A stretch of DNA of 64,000 bases from contig CM017558.1 of the NCBI GenBank assembly GCA_007844125.1, positions 57,417,147 through 57,481,146 on the forward strand, read 5' to 3'. Below the pieces are notes generated by a model. The model was given only the letters and a program-made list of their open reading frames with translations, ran no database searches and was not told the DNA's origin. Numbering within the stretch: the first letter of the stretch is position 1; each line of letters starts with the position of its first letter. The stretch is from Sinonovacula constricta (taxonomy: Eukaryota; Mollusca; Bivalvia; Cardiida; Solecurtidae). The translations under genes were made by a program, and so were the position numbers. This document shows, one piece after another, positions 44,950 through 55,883 of the stretch.

Positions 44950-45645
44950 AGCTGCTAGAGAAGTTAATGTAGTGTCTCTCAACCTAAATATCCTAACTTC
45001 AATATACCTTGATAGACACGTGTCACGTGTAAAGACTTATTTCTCATTTCTAAATATGACATTTTTATTAATCCAACTGAGATAACCTAAGGTTTCAAGT
45101 GACATTTGTTTAACTCAAGACAGTCACCGAATGAATAGGTATTTTTTTATAAAACTATAAACATTATGTTAAAGATGTATGTTATCTATTGTTGGATTGG
45201 TAAAAAAAATCATTTTTCGTCACCCTAGTTTAGAATTTTACCACCAGTGGCTCTATTATAAGCTATAAGATTAATAAAAGAGGTACATATGAATGCCACT
45301 AGAAAAGGGAACCCATCAACATTATTTACTCTACTCTACTTATTACACATAACTGAAATATAAATTGACAGCACCTGTCCAAATTTCAATGACAGCTATT
45401 GATTAAGTTCCTTATTATGTTGCAAGCTGACTTGAAGCATTATGTTACGGGCTATTTCATTGGCTGATTTAATTCACGCCGAAAGAAAAAAAGAAAATCG
45501 TTATTGAAATTACACATACTTAAGACCTGTTGATTGGCAACCCGATACTCTATATCTTCCTCTCTAATTGTCTGATTCATAATAGTCTATGATAGTATTG
45601 TCGATTGAGTGATAATAAAAATACTTCAATCTTGGCGCGGTTATT
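44950..45645. repeat. Duplicated block Y, copy 1
   Basis: Matches 50857-51510 in the same orientation. Shared words: CAGCTGCTAGAGAA, GACATTTTTATTAATC, ATAATTTCAATG-like, CTCTATATTCT/CTTC, GATAGTATTG and GCGCGGTTATT. A tRNA-like SINE follows immediately in this copy only. Confidence 0.75.
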
Positions 45646-45728
45646 GTCGGACCGGGACTCGAACACGTGCAGTAAGGGACTTGGGAGTTACAAGTCAGCG
45701 ATTGTAACCGCTCGGCCACGGGAGCCTC
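45620..45728 (-). mobile_element. tRNA-Thr-like SINE head
   Basis: On the minus strand: GGCTCCCGTGGCCGAGCGGT (acceptor-like start and A box), an anticodon-loop-like CTTGTAA (TGT), then GTTCGAGTCCC (B box). The 3' side does not pair with the GGCTCCC start and the anticodon stem is broken, so it is not a working tRNA. It sits at the edge of duplicated block Y and is missing from the other copy. Confidence 0.6.
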
Positions 45729-46316
45729 ACATCTATGTGAAAAGTGATGCATAACACCCCGCCGGTCTTTACAACCTCTAGCTGAACCACGCTATACAGT
45801 AAGCTATTATTAAACTGAAATAGCCACGTGACCACTTACCTTTTGACCACTTACTTTTTGTGACCTTATATCAACATCCGGGTAATCCGATGTGACGTTA
45901 CTACAAATTTTAACAAAAATCATATCGTGCTTATTACTAGATTTGAAAAGAGGGACAGTTAGAGCAATTTGAACTGTCTAACCATTGAGGTAGTGTCTAA
46001 AATTGCTAGCTCACTGAACTCAAAAAGAATATGAGGCGCCTTGGAGCCCAACTTCCATGAATTATCCTGATGAAACTAACCTCTACACATGACGCTTATT
46101 TACGCTTATATTTACTCTAAGTTTGAAAGTGTGCTAAATGGAGTTTATAGGGCTAACTGAAGGATAGTCACTCATTTGAAGGAAAATATGTGACTATGTA
46201 CATATAACCAGTCGAGATAATACATGCAGTGTGACTTAAAAGAGTTTTCAGTTATTATGCGGCACACATGAACAGTCTATGTCCATGCTACTTAAACACA
46301 CACACACACGCACGCA

Positions 46317-46348
<32 letters not shown>

Positions 46349-46934
46349 CTCATTTGTTTTGACGCTTAACAATAAAAGTTGACCCAGGAAGGAAGTAAAA
46401 GTATTTTTGATCAGGAATGCACCTGTAATTTCAAATATCGATCATTCAAATTATAAAGTTAAGTTCCAAACTAGAGCTAAAATATTTGAGAAAGCATTTA
46501 TTCAAACATTATATATTAATGAAAATTAAACTAAAATGACATTAATCAATTAATGATTAAACATTAATCAGTGACAATAGTAAAATCAATCTAATTCGAT
46601 TGGATCATTCTACCTTAAATAAGACAAGTTGCAAATCAAATATATTCAAAAGATATAAAAAATTAACTTATATATTATCTTTTTCATACTATTACTTCAA
46701 ACGAATTGTAAAAATAAATATATAATGACACAGAAAGGTGGTCGTTTTTGCTGCTATCACGTGAACAAAACAATAACCACATCTAAAATACAACCAATCC
46801 TTTCTCATCATTCATTTATTTTACTTTTCCATTTGTTTCTAATACCATAAATCATGTTTAATCTTTGGCCGTAACGATAAATAGGTCGTCTGACTAGTTT
46901 ACACTGACAATTTATTTAAAACTACATGCAGTTA
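45729..46934. other. Spacer with a (CA)n/(CG) tract
   Basis: Apart from the microsatellite at 46295-46349 I see nothing supported. Confidence 0.5.
46295..46349. repeat. (CA)n with (CGCA)n centre
   Basis: ACAC run, then (CGCA) units, then ACAC run: about 55 bases. Confidence 0.97.
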
Positions 46935-47285
46935 CCCAATATTATCAATGCTGTTATACCTGGCTCTGTGATCTCGAGTGGAGTCTTTCAGGTCAGAAGT
47001 TAAGCTGTTGACTACGTCTGAAGTCAGATATCCCCAAAACTTACTTTCTCGATCAAGTGCCATGTTTGTGTAAAGAAACTGAAAGGTTTGTATCCTTTCT
47101 GCCACCCACACCAAGTGCACTCCTTAACATACAGATATTCACGAAGAAACGTATCGGTCGTTGTAAATCCATTTTCAAAACAACGTTATTGACTGTCGTA
47201 TGTGGATCCACCAGATTTCTCGCTGTGTTTTTGTTATGTATTCCAGAAAGATATATCAATATTAGATAACAAGTCAATTAGCTCG
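46935..47285. repeat. Duplicated block Z, copy 1
   Basis: Matches 52790-53110 in the same orientation. Shared words: GATCAAGTGC, TGTTTGTGT(A/G)AAGAAAC, CCATTTTCAAAACAAC-like, TATTGACTGTC and CAATATTAGATAACAAGT. Confidence 0.85.
46960..47063 (-). CDS. Candidate first coding exon of an unrecognised gene
   Basis: The acceptor aaacctttcag| lies 15 bases before an ATG in good context (AACATGG). The frame reads MALDRESKFWGYLTSDVVNS, then LTSDLKDSTRDHRA, and leaves two bases at GCCAG|GTATAA (phase 2). The sequence has balanced, amphipathic protein character and both splice ends are plausible. I do not recognise the family. I searched lower coordinates for a phase-2 partner and found only exons that stop quickly. 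It lies in duplicated block Z, whose other copy has lost the ATG and frame. Confidence 0.4.
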
Positions 47286-49438
47286 ATGAGTCTTTGATGT
47301 TTTTTGCCTCCATCACGTTTTTACTTTTTTGTAATTTTGTGTCTACGAATATTTTATTTTTAGATAATCTAAAAGCTCCCATGTTACTGTGTTATAACTA
47401 TTGGGGTTTTCGAACTGAACTGTAATTGGAAGTCATCTGACACTTTTTAATTAAAAGATATTTGATATAACTGCTCCGTTCATTTTACACCAATTTTAAG
47501 AGATTATTATGCTATGTTGTTTTTTTTCATTTTTAGCACAGATTAGAGTATGGTTAAACAAGTCATCAAGAATATGACATGATTTATAATTAAAACGATA
47601 CAGTGGACTACATATTTCGTCGTGTTTTTGTTCTTATGTCTTAGATATGTCAATATTTTATTATATTACAAGTCAAAACGTTTTAATACACATTTTGTCT
47701 ACGGTATTGTTTATGTCTCCCGCTACTACGACTGTTCTCAAATTACGAATAAACGCACTAATGTTGTTGATAGAAGCAGACATGATCGTATAAAAACTGC
47801 CTTGACCGTGATTGCATGTCTTAAACACCCATTCGCATTCAAGAGGACAAACCAGCAATGGATCTACCCCTAGTAAGCTAAAGTACTCGACGGAGCAAAA
47901 CCCTTCTCCTACACAGAGTTACCGTTCGTTATTCTCACATCTAAAGATAGGTATGAATAAGACCCTAGTTACTTGCCCTTGGTTGCACTTAAACTGGCGG
48001 AAGTATATTTAAAAAAGGAAAGTGCCTATAATTGGTGGTCAGTTTTCTTGCTTATACCATATCTGTTTTGCACAAAAACAATCACAAACTTATGCATTTT
48101 TAAACTCAGATTATGACGCATAGTAGAACTGATCATGGGGATTTTTTCAGTTTAAAACTTGGGCTTTTTATACATAACTTATCCCTCCGTATGTATACAA
48201 TAATGAACTAATATGGAGTTATTATTAGAGTTTGAGAATTGGTAACTGTAGATCAAATTTCGCCGCGTTTTTTTGTTATTTCGGTTTTTACATTTAATGT
48301 ATTTTCAATTAGCTTTGTAATGTGTTTTTTTGTCTACGGCAATGCTCATTGTTTATTGCATGGATTCCGAACCTTTGTTAGGTCTTTATAAAATATTTAG
48401 CCAAAACAGATAGTAAGTTTGTTCATTGCAGCCAGTTATTCACAGACCTATTGATTCTAGTTTGTAAAGGAACACACATAGAGATTAAATAAGAGACAAC
48501 ACTTCAAGAAGAAGTTATGCTCTGATCCACGTTATTCCAATGTTTATACTTGTTTGATCTCGATTTAATTTATACGTGGCGTGATGCTCGTTACTGTCGT
48601 TGCAATGTTATGATAAACAAGTGTTTTACGGTAGTTCTAAATGCAAATACAAATAGTGGAACTTTGGTTGAGAAAGGTCACTGTGCCAGACTATCAGTAC
48701 AGAGTATATGCTATGTGTATTAGTATTTGTTACACGTATTACGAGCTCTCTAGCTACTTTTGACCAACTTAGAAGTCGGTTTACGCCGTTCCCATTTATT
48801 CACTTTCAAATCAAGTTGGCCAGTGTTTTAGTCTCTATTCTACCTACTTTTCGAATGCATATGGCTTGGGCTATTATCAAGAGCTTCATGCTCTTTAAAT
48901 AAAACAAAAAATATGTGTATTTTTAATATTTTCCATATTCCAGAAGTCTGTTGCCGTAAAATAAAAACAACAGTATTTAGAATAATTAAGTTAAATCATT
49001 CTTAACTGTCCTGCATAATTGATGAATACGATCATTTCTTGACTTGCTCAATAAAAAATCTATTTCAAACACAAAGTACTTTTATAATCTTTTAAAATAG
49101 TCGTAATTATTTCTTACATGTTTCCCGTCGAATAGGCCATGTAAGATAATTTTACATTTGGCTCTGGGTCATATTGTGTTTGAAGATTGCTACGGAACAT
49201 AAAACAGGTTCATTTAGCAACCAAGAAAAAATAAACAATGTCATAAAGCGTTTCCTTAATGTCTGACAGATGCAATGTTTCTTAACTGTAATGGAATAAA
49301 ATGTTCAGTTAGTGCTTCCTTAATCTGTGACAGTAGCGAAAGAGTAAAAACGAAAGTTCATTAACTGATCCCTTAGTGGGTTAATTCATTATAGAGTATG
49401 AAACAAACATTTAATGCTTTCTTGTTGTTTTATAGCCG
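47286..49438. other. AT-rich spacer with degenerate copies of a ~110-bp motif
   Basis: Copies of a motif running from ATTTCG(T/C)CGTGTTTTTG to GTCTACGG(C/T)A(T/A)TG occur near 47610-47720 and 48250-48360. Otherwise nothing supported; several short frames have no recognisable product. Confidence 0.55.
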
Positions 49439-50873
49439 TAACAGAATATATATAAGTGATACAGAATATATAACAGATTCATTTAATTCGTACTAACTGT
49501 TTGATAGCTGACGCAGAATATATAACACGTTCATTTTATGCAATCTAACTGTTCGAAAACTAATACAGAATATAAAACAGATTCATTTAATGCATCCTTA
49601 CTGTTTGATAGCTGATACAGAATATATAACAAGCTCATTTAATGCATCCTTACTGTTTGATAGCTGATACAGAATATATAACAAGTTCATTTATTCCGTC
49701 CTTACAGTAAGATAGCTGATACAGAATATATAACAAGTTCATTTAATCCGTCCTTACAGTAAGATAGCTGATACAGAATATATAACAGGTTCATTTATTC
49801 CGTCCTTACAGTTAGATAGCTGATACAGAATATATAACAAGTTCATTTAATCCGTCCTTACAGTAAGATAGCTGATACAGAATATATAACAAGTTCATTT
49901 AATCCGTCCTTACAGTAAGATAGCTGATACAGAATATATAACAAGTTCATTTAATCCGTCCTTACAGTAAGATAGCTGATACAGAATATATAACAAGTTC
50001 ATTTATTCCGTCCTTACAGTAAGATAGCTGATACAGAATATATAACAAGTTCATTTAATCCGTCCTTACAGTAAGATAGCTGATACAGAATATATAACAG
50101 GTTCATTTATTCCGTCCTTACAGTTAGATAGCTGATACAGAATATATAACAAGTTCATTTAATCCGTCCTTACAGTAAGATAGCTGATACAGAATATATA
50201 ACAAGTTCATTTAATCCGTCCTTACAGTAAGATAGCTGATACAGAATATATAACAAGTTCATTTAATCCGTCCTTACAGTAAGATAGCTGATACAGAATA
50301 TATAACAAGTTCATTTAATCCGTCCTTACAGTAAGATAGCTGATACAGAATATATAACAAGTTCATTTAATCCGTCCTTACAGTAAGATAGCTGATACAG
50401 AATATATAACACGTTCATTTTATGCATTCTTACTGTTTGATAGCTGATACAGAATATATAACAGGTTTATTTTATGCATTCTACTGTTTGATAGCTGACA
50501 CAGAATATATAACACGTTCATTTTATGCATTCTAACTGTTTGATAGCTGATACAGAATATATAACACGTTCATTTTATGCATTCTTACTGTTTGAAAGCT
50601 GATACAGAATATATAACAAGCTCATTTAATGCATCCTTCCTGTTTGATAGCTGACACAGAATATATAACAGGTATATTTAATGCATCCTTCCTGTTTGAT
50701 AGCTGATACAGAATATATAACAAGTTCATTTAATCCGTCCTTACAGTAAGATAGCTGATACAGAATATATGACAGATTTATTTTATGCATCCTAACTGTT
50801 TGATAGCTGACATAGAATATATAACAGGTTTATTTAATGCTTTCTAAATATTTTGCAGCTGCTAGAGAATATA
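49439..50873. repeat. 52-bp satellite array, about 27 copies
   Basis: The unit starts GATAGCTGATACAGAATATA and includes CAAGTTCATTTAATCCGTCC. Spacing is exactly 52 bases through the core (49659-50386). Edge copies on both sides are more diverged (TGCATTCTTACTGTTT variants), and fragments fade out to about 49200. This centre-to-edge gradient fits homogenisation by unequal exchange. No spacers and no coding capacity. Confidence 0.97.
49659..50282. repeat. 312-bp higher-order repeat (6 x 52 bp), two copies
   Basis: Marker variants (ATTTATTCC in place of ATTTAATCC, CAGGTTC in place of CAAGTTC, CAGTTA in place of CAGTAA) occur in the same order in units 1, 2 and 3 of each block, at 49659-49970 and again at 49971-50282. 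Confidence 0.9.
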
Positions 50874-51510
50874 AATGCACAAAGCTTAAATTCCCGTTAT
50901 CCAGTAATGCAGGTGTCTTAAGTTAACGAATTTTTTTCATTTCAATTATAAGCTGACATTTTTATTAATCTCGGTGAAATGACATAAGGTCTATAATTAC
51001 ATATCCATCATTCAGTGACGAAACAAATCACATTTGTGAAAATATTTTCTGGGAGGGTATCTTTTATTGGATTTGTCAAAAAAGTAATGATATCTTCACC
51101 ACGATTGTAATAGAAATATGCGTCGCAGTTTTATTGCCATCTGTAACGAGAAGGAAGAAAGGGCTGAAGTAGACTTGTGAGACAACCATTTATTTATTTT
51201 TTATTCAACAAACCAAAAACATACAGAACTGGAAACAAAGTTACATCATGTGTCATAATTTCAATGTGAGCTATCACTTAATTGTTTCGATATGTTACTA
51301 GTTGATTTGAAGCGTTAAGTTACTGACGATTTCGCTGGACGACTAATGTCACATGGTAGGAATATGCTTTATGAAATTACCAATAATGGAGATTTGGGGA
51401 TGAGAAACTCGAGACTCTATATTCTGATCTAAATGCCCAGGTATAATAGTCCCTTTGATAGTATTGACGATTTAATGATCATACAACTAATTAAATCTAG
51501 ACGCGGCTAT
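50857..51510. repeat. Duplicated block Y, copy 2
   Basis: Counterpart of 44950-45645. It ends at GACGCGGCTATT and lacks the SINE found next to copy 1. Confidence 0.75.
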
Positions 51511-51639
51511 TTCCTTTAATTTCTTTTCAAGAGTTCCCATTTTATCGACGTTAATAAAATGTGTTTGAACCATAAACACATGCAAAAAAGTTTAAAAGAC
51601 ATTGCATATCTGAAAAATGAACAATTTATGGTGGGACAG

Positions 51640-51685
51640 CGCAGTATTTAACCGTGGCCTGGACAATAAGAAAAGTGTAAGACTC
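51640..51685. repeat. Duplicated block W, copy 2
   Basis: CAGTATTTAACCG...GGACAATAAGAA, a shorter counterpart of 43100-43205 without the B-box segment. Confidence 0.45.
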
Positions 51686-51869
51686 AAAGCTCTATAGCAA
51701 GTATTAAATGTGGTATCCAACAGTTAAATTAAGTCAAATACATTTAACAAAATTGTATTCATTATTGGGACAATTTGATCATAATTTCTGTAAAGACTCG
51801 TGCTTTAGTCTGCAAAAGATTTGGAACACTACCTCAACGGTACAATTCGTAAAAATATGCTCTAATTTA

Positions 51870-52195
51870 TCAGTCAAGTAATCTATAAATAAGCATGATG
51901 GGGATTTCTGCTAAAATTAGATTCCGACATCAGAGCGAATCACACAAATGATGATATAACGTGGTATCAAAAGTATGTGGTCATGTGACTTTCTTGATTT
52001 AAAAGAAGCTAACTGCACAGCGTGGCTCAGATAGGAAATACTGTAACGACGAGTGCGCAGTTATGTTTCGGTTTTCACAAAGATGTTGGACATTTATTGA
52101 CAGAAATTTGCGGAATCTTTTCTGGTAGCATTAATTTCTATGTTTGTTTAAAGGAAATAAAATCTGGTCCGAACTGTCGGATAACACTTTAAAAG
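51870..52195 (+). repeat. Dispersed repeat family, copy 3
   Basis: Contains GACATCAGAG, GTGGCTCAGATAGGAAATAC and the end GAACTGTCGGATAACACTTT. It is the longest copy of the family in the window. Confidence 0.6.
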
Positions 52196-52789
52196 ATCTA
52201 AAGTATCAATTATTAACACCCCACTTGGCCGAATCTTTAAACGTTTATAGCTGACGTATAGACATGACGTAGTGTGTGCATGTGCAGTTGGAAAGTGTGT
52301 TTAATTACGCGGTTCTACAAGAGTTTACGTATTAATTATTAGAGATTAAAAGTATCCGAAAGTTTGGAATATTTTTTCCAAACAACCTTAAACTTAATGG
52401 TAGCTGATAATATGGTATTTCAACCAAGGGGTGTTTTATGGTGCCCTACATCAATGTAACAAATAACGCATAACACTGCAAACTGCATAACACACGTCTA
52501 ATTCCTACCTGTCGTTGCAAAGTAAGACCTTTAAAAACTAAGTGAGTTCTGTGATGGCCAACATTTGACAGGTAATCTGCACAGACGTCCCTATCCTTTT
52601 GCAGCAGAAATCCGCATCATTCTTATTTAAAGATTTGAAAAATATGAATGATCAGTAAGAGCGATTTATTGCATGGTTCATACTGTCAACAATTAACGTA
52701 GTGTTCCAGATCTTATTTACTTTCACTACAGTACGAGTTTGTGCCGAAAGTATGCCCAAACTCTCCGAAACCGATGTAAGATATTGTTA
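52196..52789. other. AT-rich spacer
   Basis: Nothing supported. Confidence 0.5.
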
Positions 52790-52883
52790 CATACATTTGA
52801 TGAGTCGAGTACCCCCTTGATGTCAAAGTCTCGATGTCAGAAGTCACATGTTCCAGGACTCTTTATCTTTGATCAAGTGCAAT
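52790..52883 (-). pseudogene. Decayed copy of the 47063-46960 candidate exon
   Basis: On the minus strand the former start reads ATT instead of ATG. GCACTTGATC is kept, then a TAA stop appears after a few codons; TGACTTCTGACATCGA still aligns. The donor region is not conserved. Read as the non-functional partner of the candidate exon in duplicated block Z. Confidence 0.45.
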
Positions 52884-53110
52884 GTTTGTGTGAAGAAACC
52901 GAAAGTTTATATCCACACTTCCATGCGCACCAAATACACTCCATAACATAAAGATATTCGCAAACAAAAGTCTTGGTCGTCATAAATCCGTTTTCAAAAC
53001 AACACTATTGACTGTCTTGTGTTGATACACTACATTTCGCCGTGTTATGCCTTGGTCCTCGTCATTGATATGTCAATATTAGATAACAAGTTAAGAGGCT
53101 TCGTTGAATT
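52790..53110. repeat. Duplicated block Z, copy 2
   Basis: Counterpart of 46935-47285, followed by further degenerate copies of the ~110-bp motif near 53300-53400 and 54740-54840. Confidence 0.85.
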
Positions 53111-53534
53111 TTCATCTATGACATTGCTAACTGTCTCATTGTAATAATTATTTATTTCTATAAAAGCAAACTTCATTGACTAGGAAGTAAGGTCGTTTTT
53201 AGAAGTACGGATATTGGGAATATTTTGTTATACTTGCAAACCATTTCATGTGACGTATGAAAACAACAGTGTTGACTTCCAGTGTTGATATATCGGTTTG
53301 TCTTGTCTTTATACTAATATTTCGCCATATATGTAAGTATGTGTATTACGCAGCAAGTCAATTGGCATTCGATGAGTTTTCGTCTATGGCATTGTTCAAT
53401 GTTTTAATTTTTAGTTTACGTATTTTATATTTCTAGTACATATGTACACACATATTTTATAGCGAGCATATATAGAAATGCTTTCACTGTAAAAGCATGT
53501 CGTGAACATCTGACTAGATACTTCTCACATCCTA

Positions 53535-54040
53535 TTCTTCTAACAATGCCTTTAAACATTAAAAAAGGCACGAGACAAAGGTATTCACATGCCAGTACAA
53601 AAACCGTGACGAGACATTACATATAATAGAGCAAACCCAACAGATACCTCCTTGTAACGTTTACATAGCTCCTTCCTCGCCCTTTCTGAGGGGGTTTCTC
53701 AAATGCCAGGAGTAAACGGTAAACATATCCATTTGTATTAAATCCGTCAAAGTGATGGCGTAATCCCAGGACTAAGTTATGGCGTCAATGCAGTGACGTA
53801 ATTACAAATAATGTCCATATTTTATTTTAGTGAGGGAATAAGACTTATCTCTATTAGCACAACTACACACAATGCTTAATTGTAAAGGAAAATGCATGTT
53901 TAAATCAACGACAAAATGGCCGGAGAATAATTGTAGCATCCTATTTACGTGTAGACAGAATTAAGATACAAAAGTCCATTTCACGTCAATGGAAAATATA
54001 CGAAACATCCTGACAGGATGATTTAAATGACAAAATATAT
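53535..54040. repeat. Duplicated block X, copy 2
   Basis: Counterpart of 43230-43880, shorter by several deletions. Confidence 0.75.
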
Positions 54041-54118
54041 ATATGTTTTATGTCTGGATATGAACTCGAGGCCTTCTGGATTTGGTCATTCGTATATGCT
54101 TCAATGGCCTCAGGGGTT

Positions 54119-54357
54119 TGCAATATAATCAGCATGACTGTATCACGTTGTAATTATAATAGAGTTAGCTTCTGTACGAAATCTACACCCTTCCTACTGG
54201 GTTACAAGGCTGTTTTTGTTGCTGCGTAATTTGTAACATAATCAGCATGTATAACTCTGTCATTTTACAAAATAACTTCTGCATGAAGCCAATGCTATTC
54301 GAACTGAGTCCAAAGGCCGTTTGAAATGCTGCATAAATTTGTGATATAATCAGCATG
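54119..54357. repeat. Tandem repeat of ~110 bp, two copies plus a partial third
   Basis: ATAATCAGCATG recurs at 54125, 54238 and 54346, with TTGCTGCGTAATTTGTAAC / AATGCTGCATAAATTTGTGA before it and AACTTCTGCATGAA / TAGCTTCTGTACGAA inside each unit. Confidence 0.8.
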
Positions 54358-54551
54358 TCTTCTTCTTCATGAAGACAACATTGTTTCATGTCCATTTGAG
54401 CATTGTTATAATTTGTACTATAATGAACTGAGTAAAATAATTAATGTATTTGTTAAATGTCCATGTTAAACATTTATTACAGTTATTATTTTTTTATATG
54501 ACACTGATCACGTTATGGTATATTCAGTTTAAAACCAAGACTATACCGAAT

Positions 54552-54570
54552 GACAGACAGACAGACAGTC

Positions 54571-54637
<67 letters not shown>
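54552..54637. repeat. (CAGA)n microsatellite
   Basis: About 21 GACA units with one TCAG interruption. It creates a false Asp-Arg-Gln-Thr repeat frame. Confidence 0.98.
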
Positions 54638-55447
54638 TGTGAGAAAAGGTCATGTACAATTGTCAACAATGATAAATATATATTAAACATTCAAAATAAA
54701 ACAATACTAGAAGTATTTACCCTACCTTGCTTATTATATTTCTACTGTTCCTGTTAGAATCACCTCACAGATATATGAATATTTTATTATATCACATTCG
54801 AATATGTTTTGTGTATGGCATTGTTCAGTGTTTCTCTCCCTTTCGTGTTTGTCATGTTTTATTCATACTTCTTACTATTAATATTGGATATCGCATCAAT
54901 TTGTTTTCCGCTGAGTTTTCCTTTGCGGTGTGATCATTACCTTGCTTGCTATTACGTGCAAACCTCTTAGTTCTCCATTTGAGGTTGGTTGTAGAAAAGT
55001 AATAGGGTCGGTTTGTATTGTATCTTGATTGAAAACACAAATACTTCTTTCGCTCTGAAATACGTGTTCTGATAAACGTGTGTTTTCTTCAGTCCTAAAT
55101 AATTTTCAGCTATATTAGATATAGTGAAACAAATGAGGGAACATTTGTTGCTCTAGGGTTTCAGAAAGAAAATGTTTGTTTCAAATAGCTTCTTTGTAAA
55201 AAGCACACTTAAACTGGTGATGTAGCGCATTTGGTAGAGACAAACGGCAGTTGATTCACAACCCAAAAACACGTGTGAGGACACGATCTCCAATGCAGCA
55301 TTCAGATATGTTGTTAGTGGGGGTGTTGTCGTTGTTACTTTCCCTATAATTAAGGGATTTACGTTATTAATACAGTCTACTTTATATATTTTAGAACTTG
55401 AACGGTGCAAATCAGTCATTAACTGGTTCTTCAGATTTGTAACACAT
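54638..55447. other. AT-rich spacer with one tRNA-like fragment
   Basis: Holds one ~110-bp motif copy near 54740-54840 and the tRNA-like fragment at 55213-55275. No gene supported. Confidence 0.5.
55213..55275 (+). mobile_element. tRNA-like (A-box) SINE fragment
   Basis: GTAGCGCATTTGGTAGAGAC followed by GGCAGTTGATTCACAACCC resembles the D-arm and anticodon arm of a tRNA. No B box follows, so it is a remnant. Confidence 0.4.
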
Positions 55448-55883
55448 GTGTCTGGTATTTCATACGACCATTTGCAGAGTGTCTGGTATGTCATACGACC
55501 ACTTGCAGAATGTCTGGTATGTCATACGACCACTTGCAGAATGTCTGGTATGCCATACGACCACTTGCAGAATGTCTGGTATGTCATACGACCACTTGCA
55601 GAATGACTCGTATGTCATACGACCACTTGCAGAATGTCTGGTATGTCATACGACCACTTGCAGAATGTCTGGTATGTCATACGACCACTTGCAGAATGTC
55701 TGGTATGTCATACGACCACTTGCAGAATGTCTGGTATGTCATACGACCACTTGCAGAATGTCTGGTATGTCATACGACCACTTGCAGAATGTTTGGTATG
55801 TCATACGACCACTTGCAGAATGTCTGGTATGTCATACGACCACTTGCAGAATGTCTGGTATGTCATACGACCACTTGCAGAAT
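55448..55883. repeat. 31-bp tandem array, 14 copies
   Basis: The unit starts TGTCTGGTATGTCATACGAC. Copies are nearly identical, with first-copy divergence and single changes elsewhere. Because 31 is not a multiple of three and the unit has no stop in any plus frame, all three plus frames stay open and each shows the same 31-residue peptide cycle. No spacers, so not CRISPR. Not thought to be translated. Confidence 0.97.

Noticed and set aside
45620..45728. A functional tRNA gene
   Set aside because: A and B boxes are present, but acceptor and anticodon stems do not pair, so it is treated as a SINE head.
49439..50873. CRISPR array
   Set aside because: Direct head-to-tail repeats with no unique spacers in a eukaryotic context.
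54444..54686. Frame with Asp-Arg-Gln-Thr repeats
   Set aside because: Translation of the (CAGA)n microsatellite.
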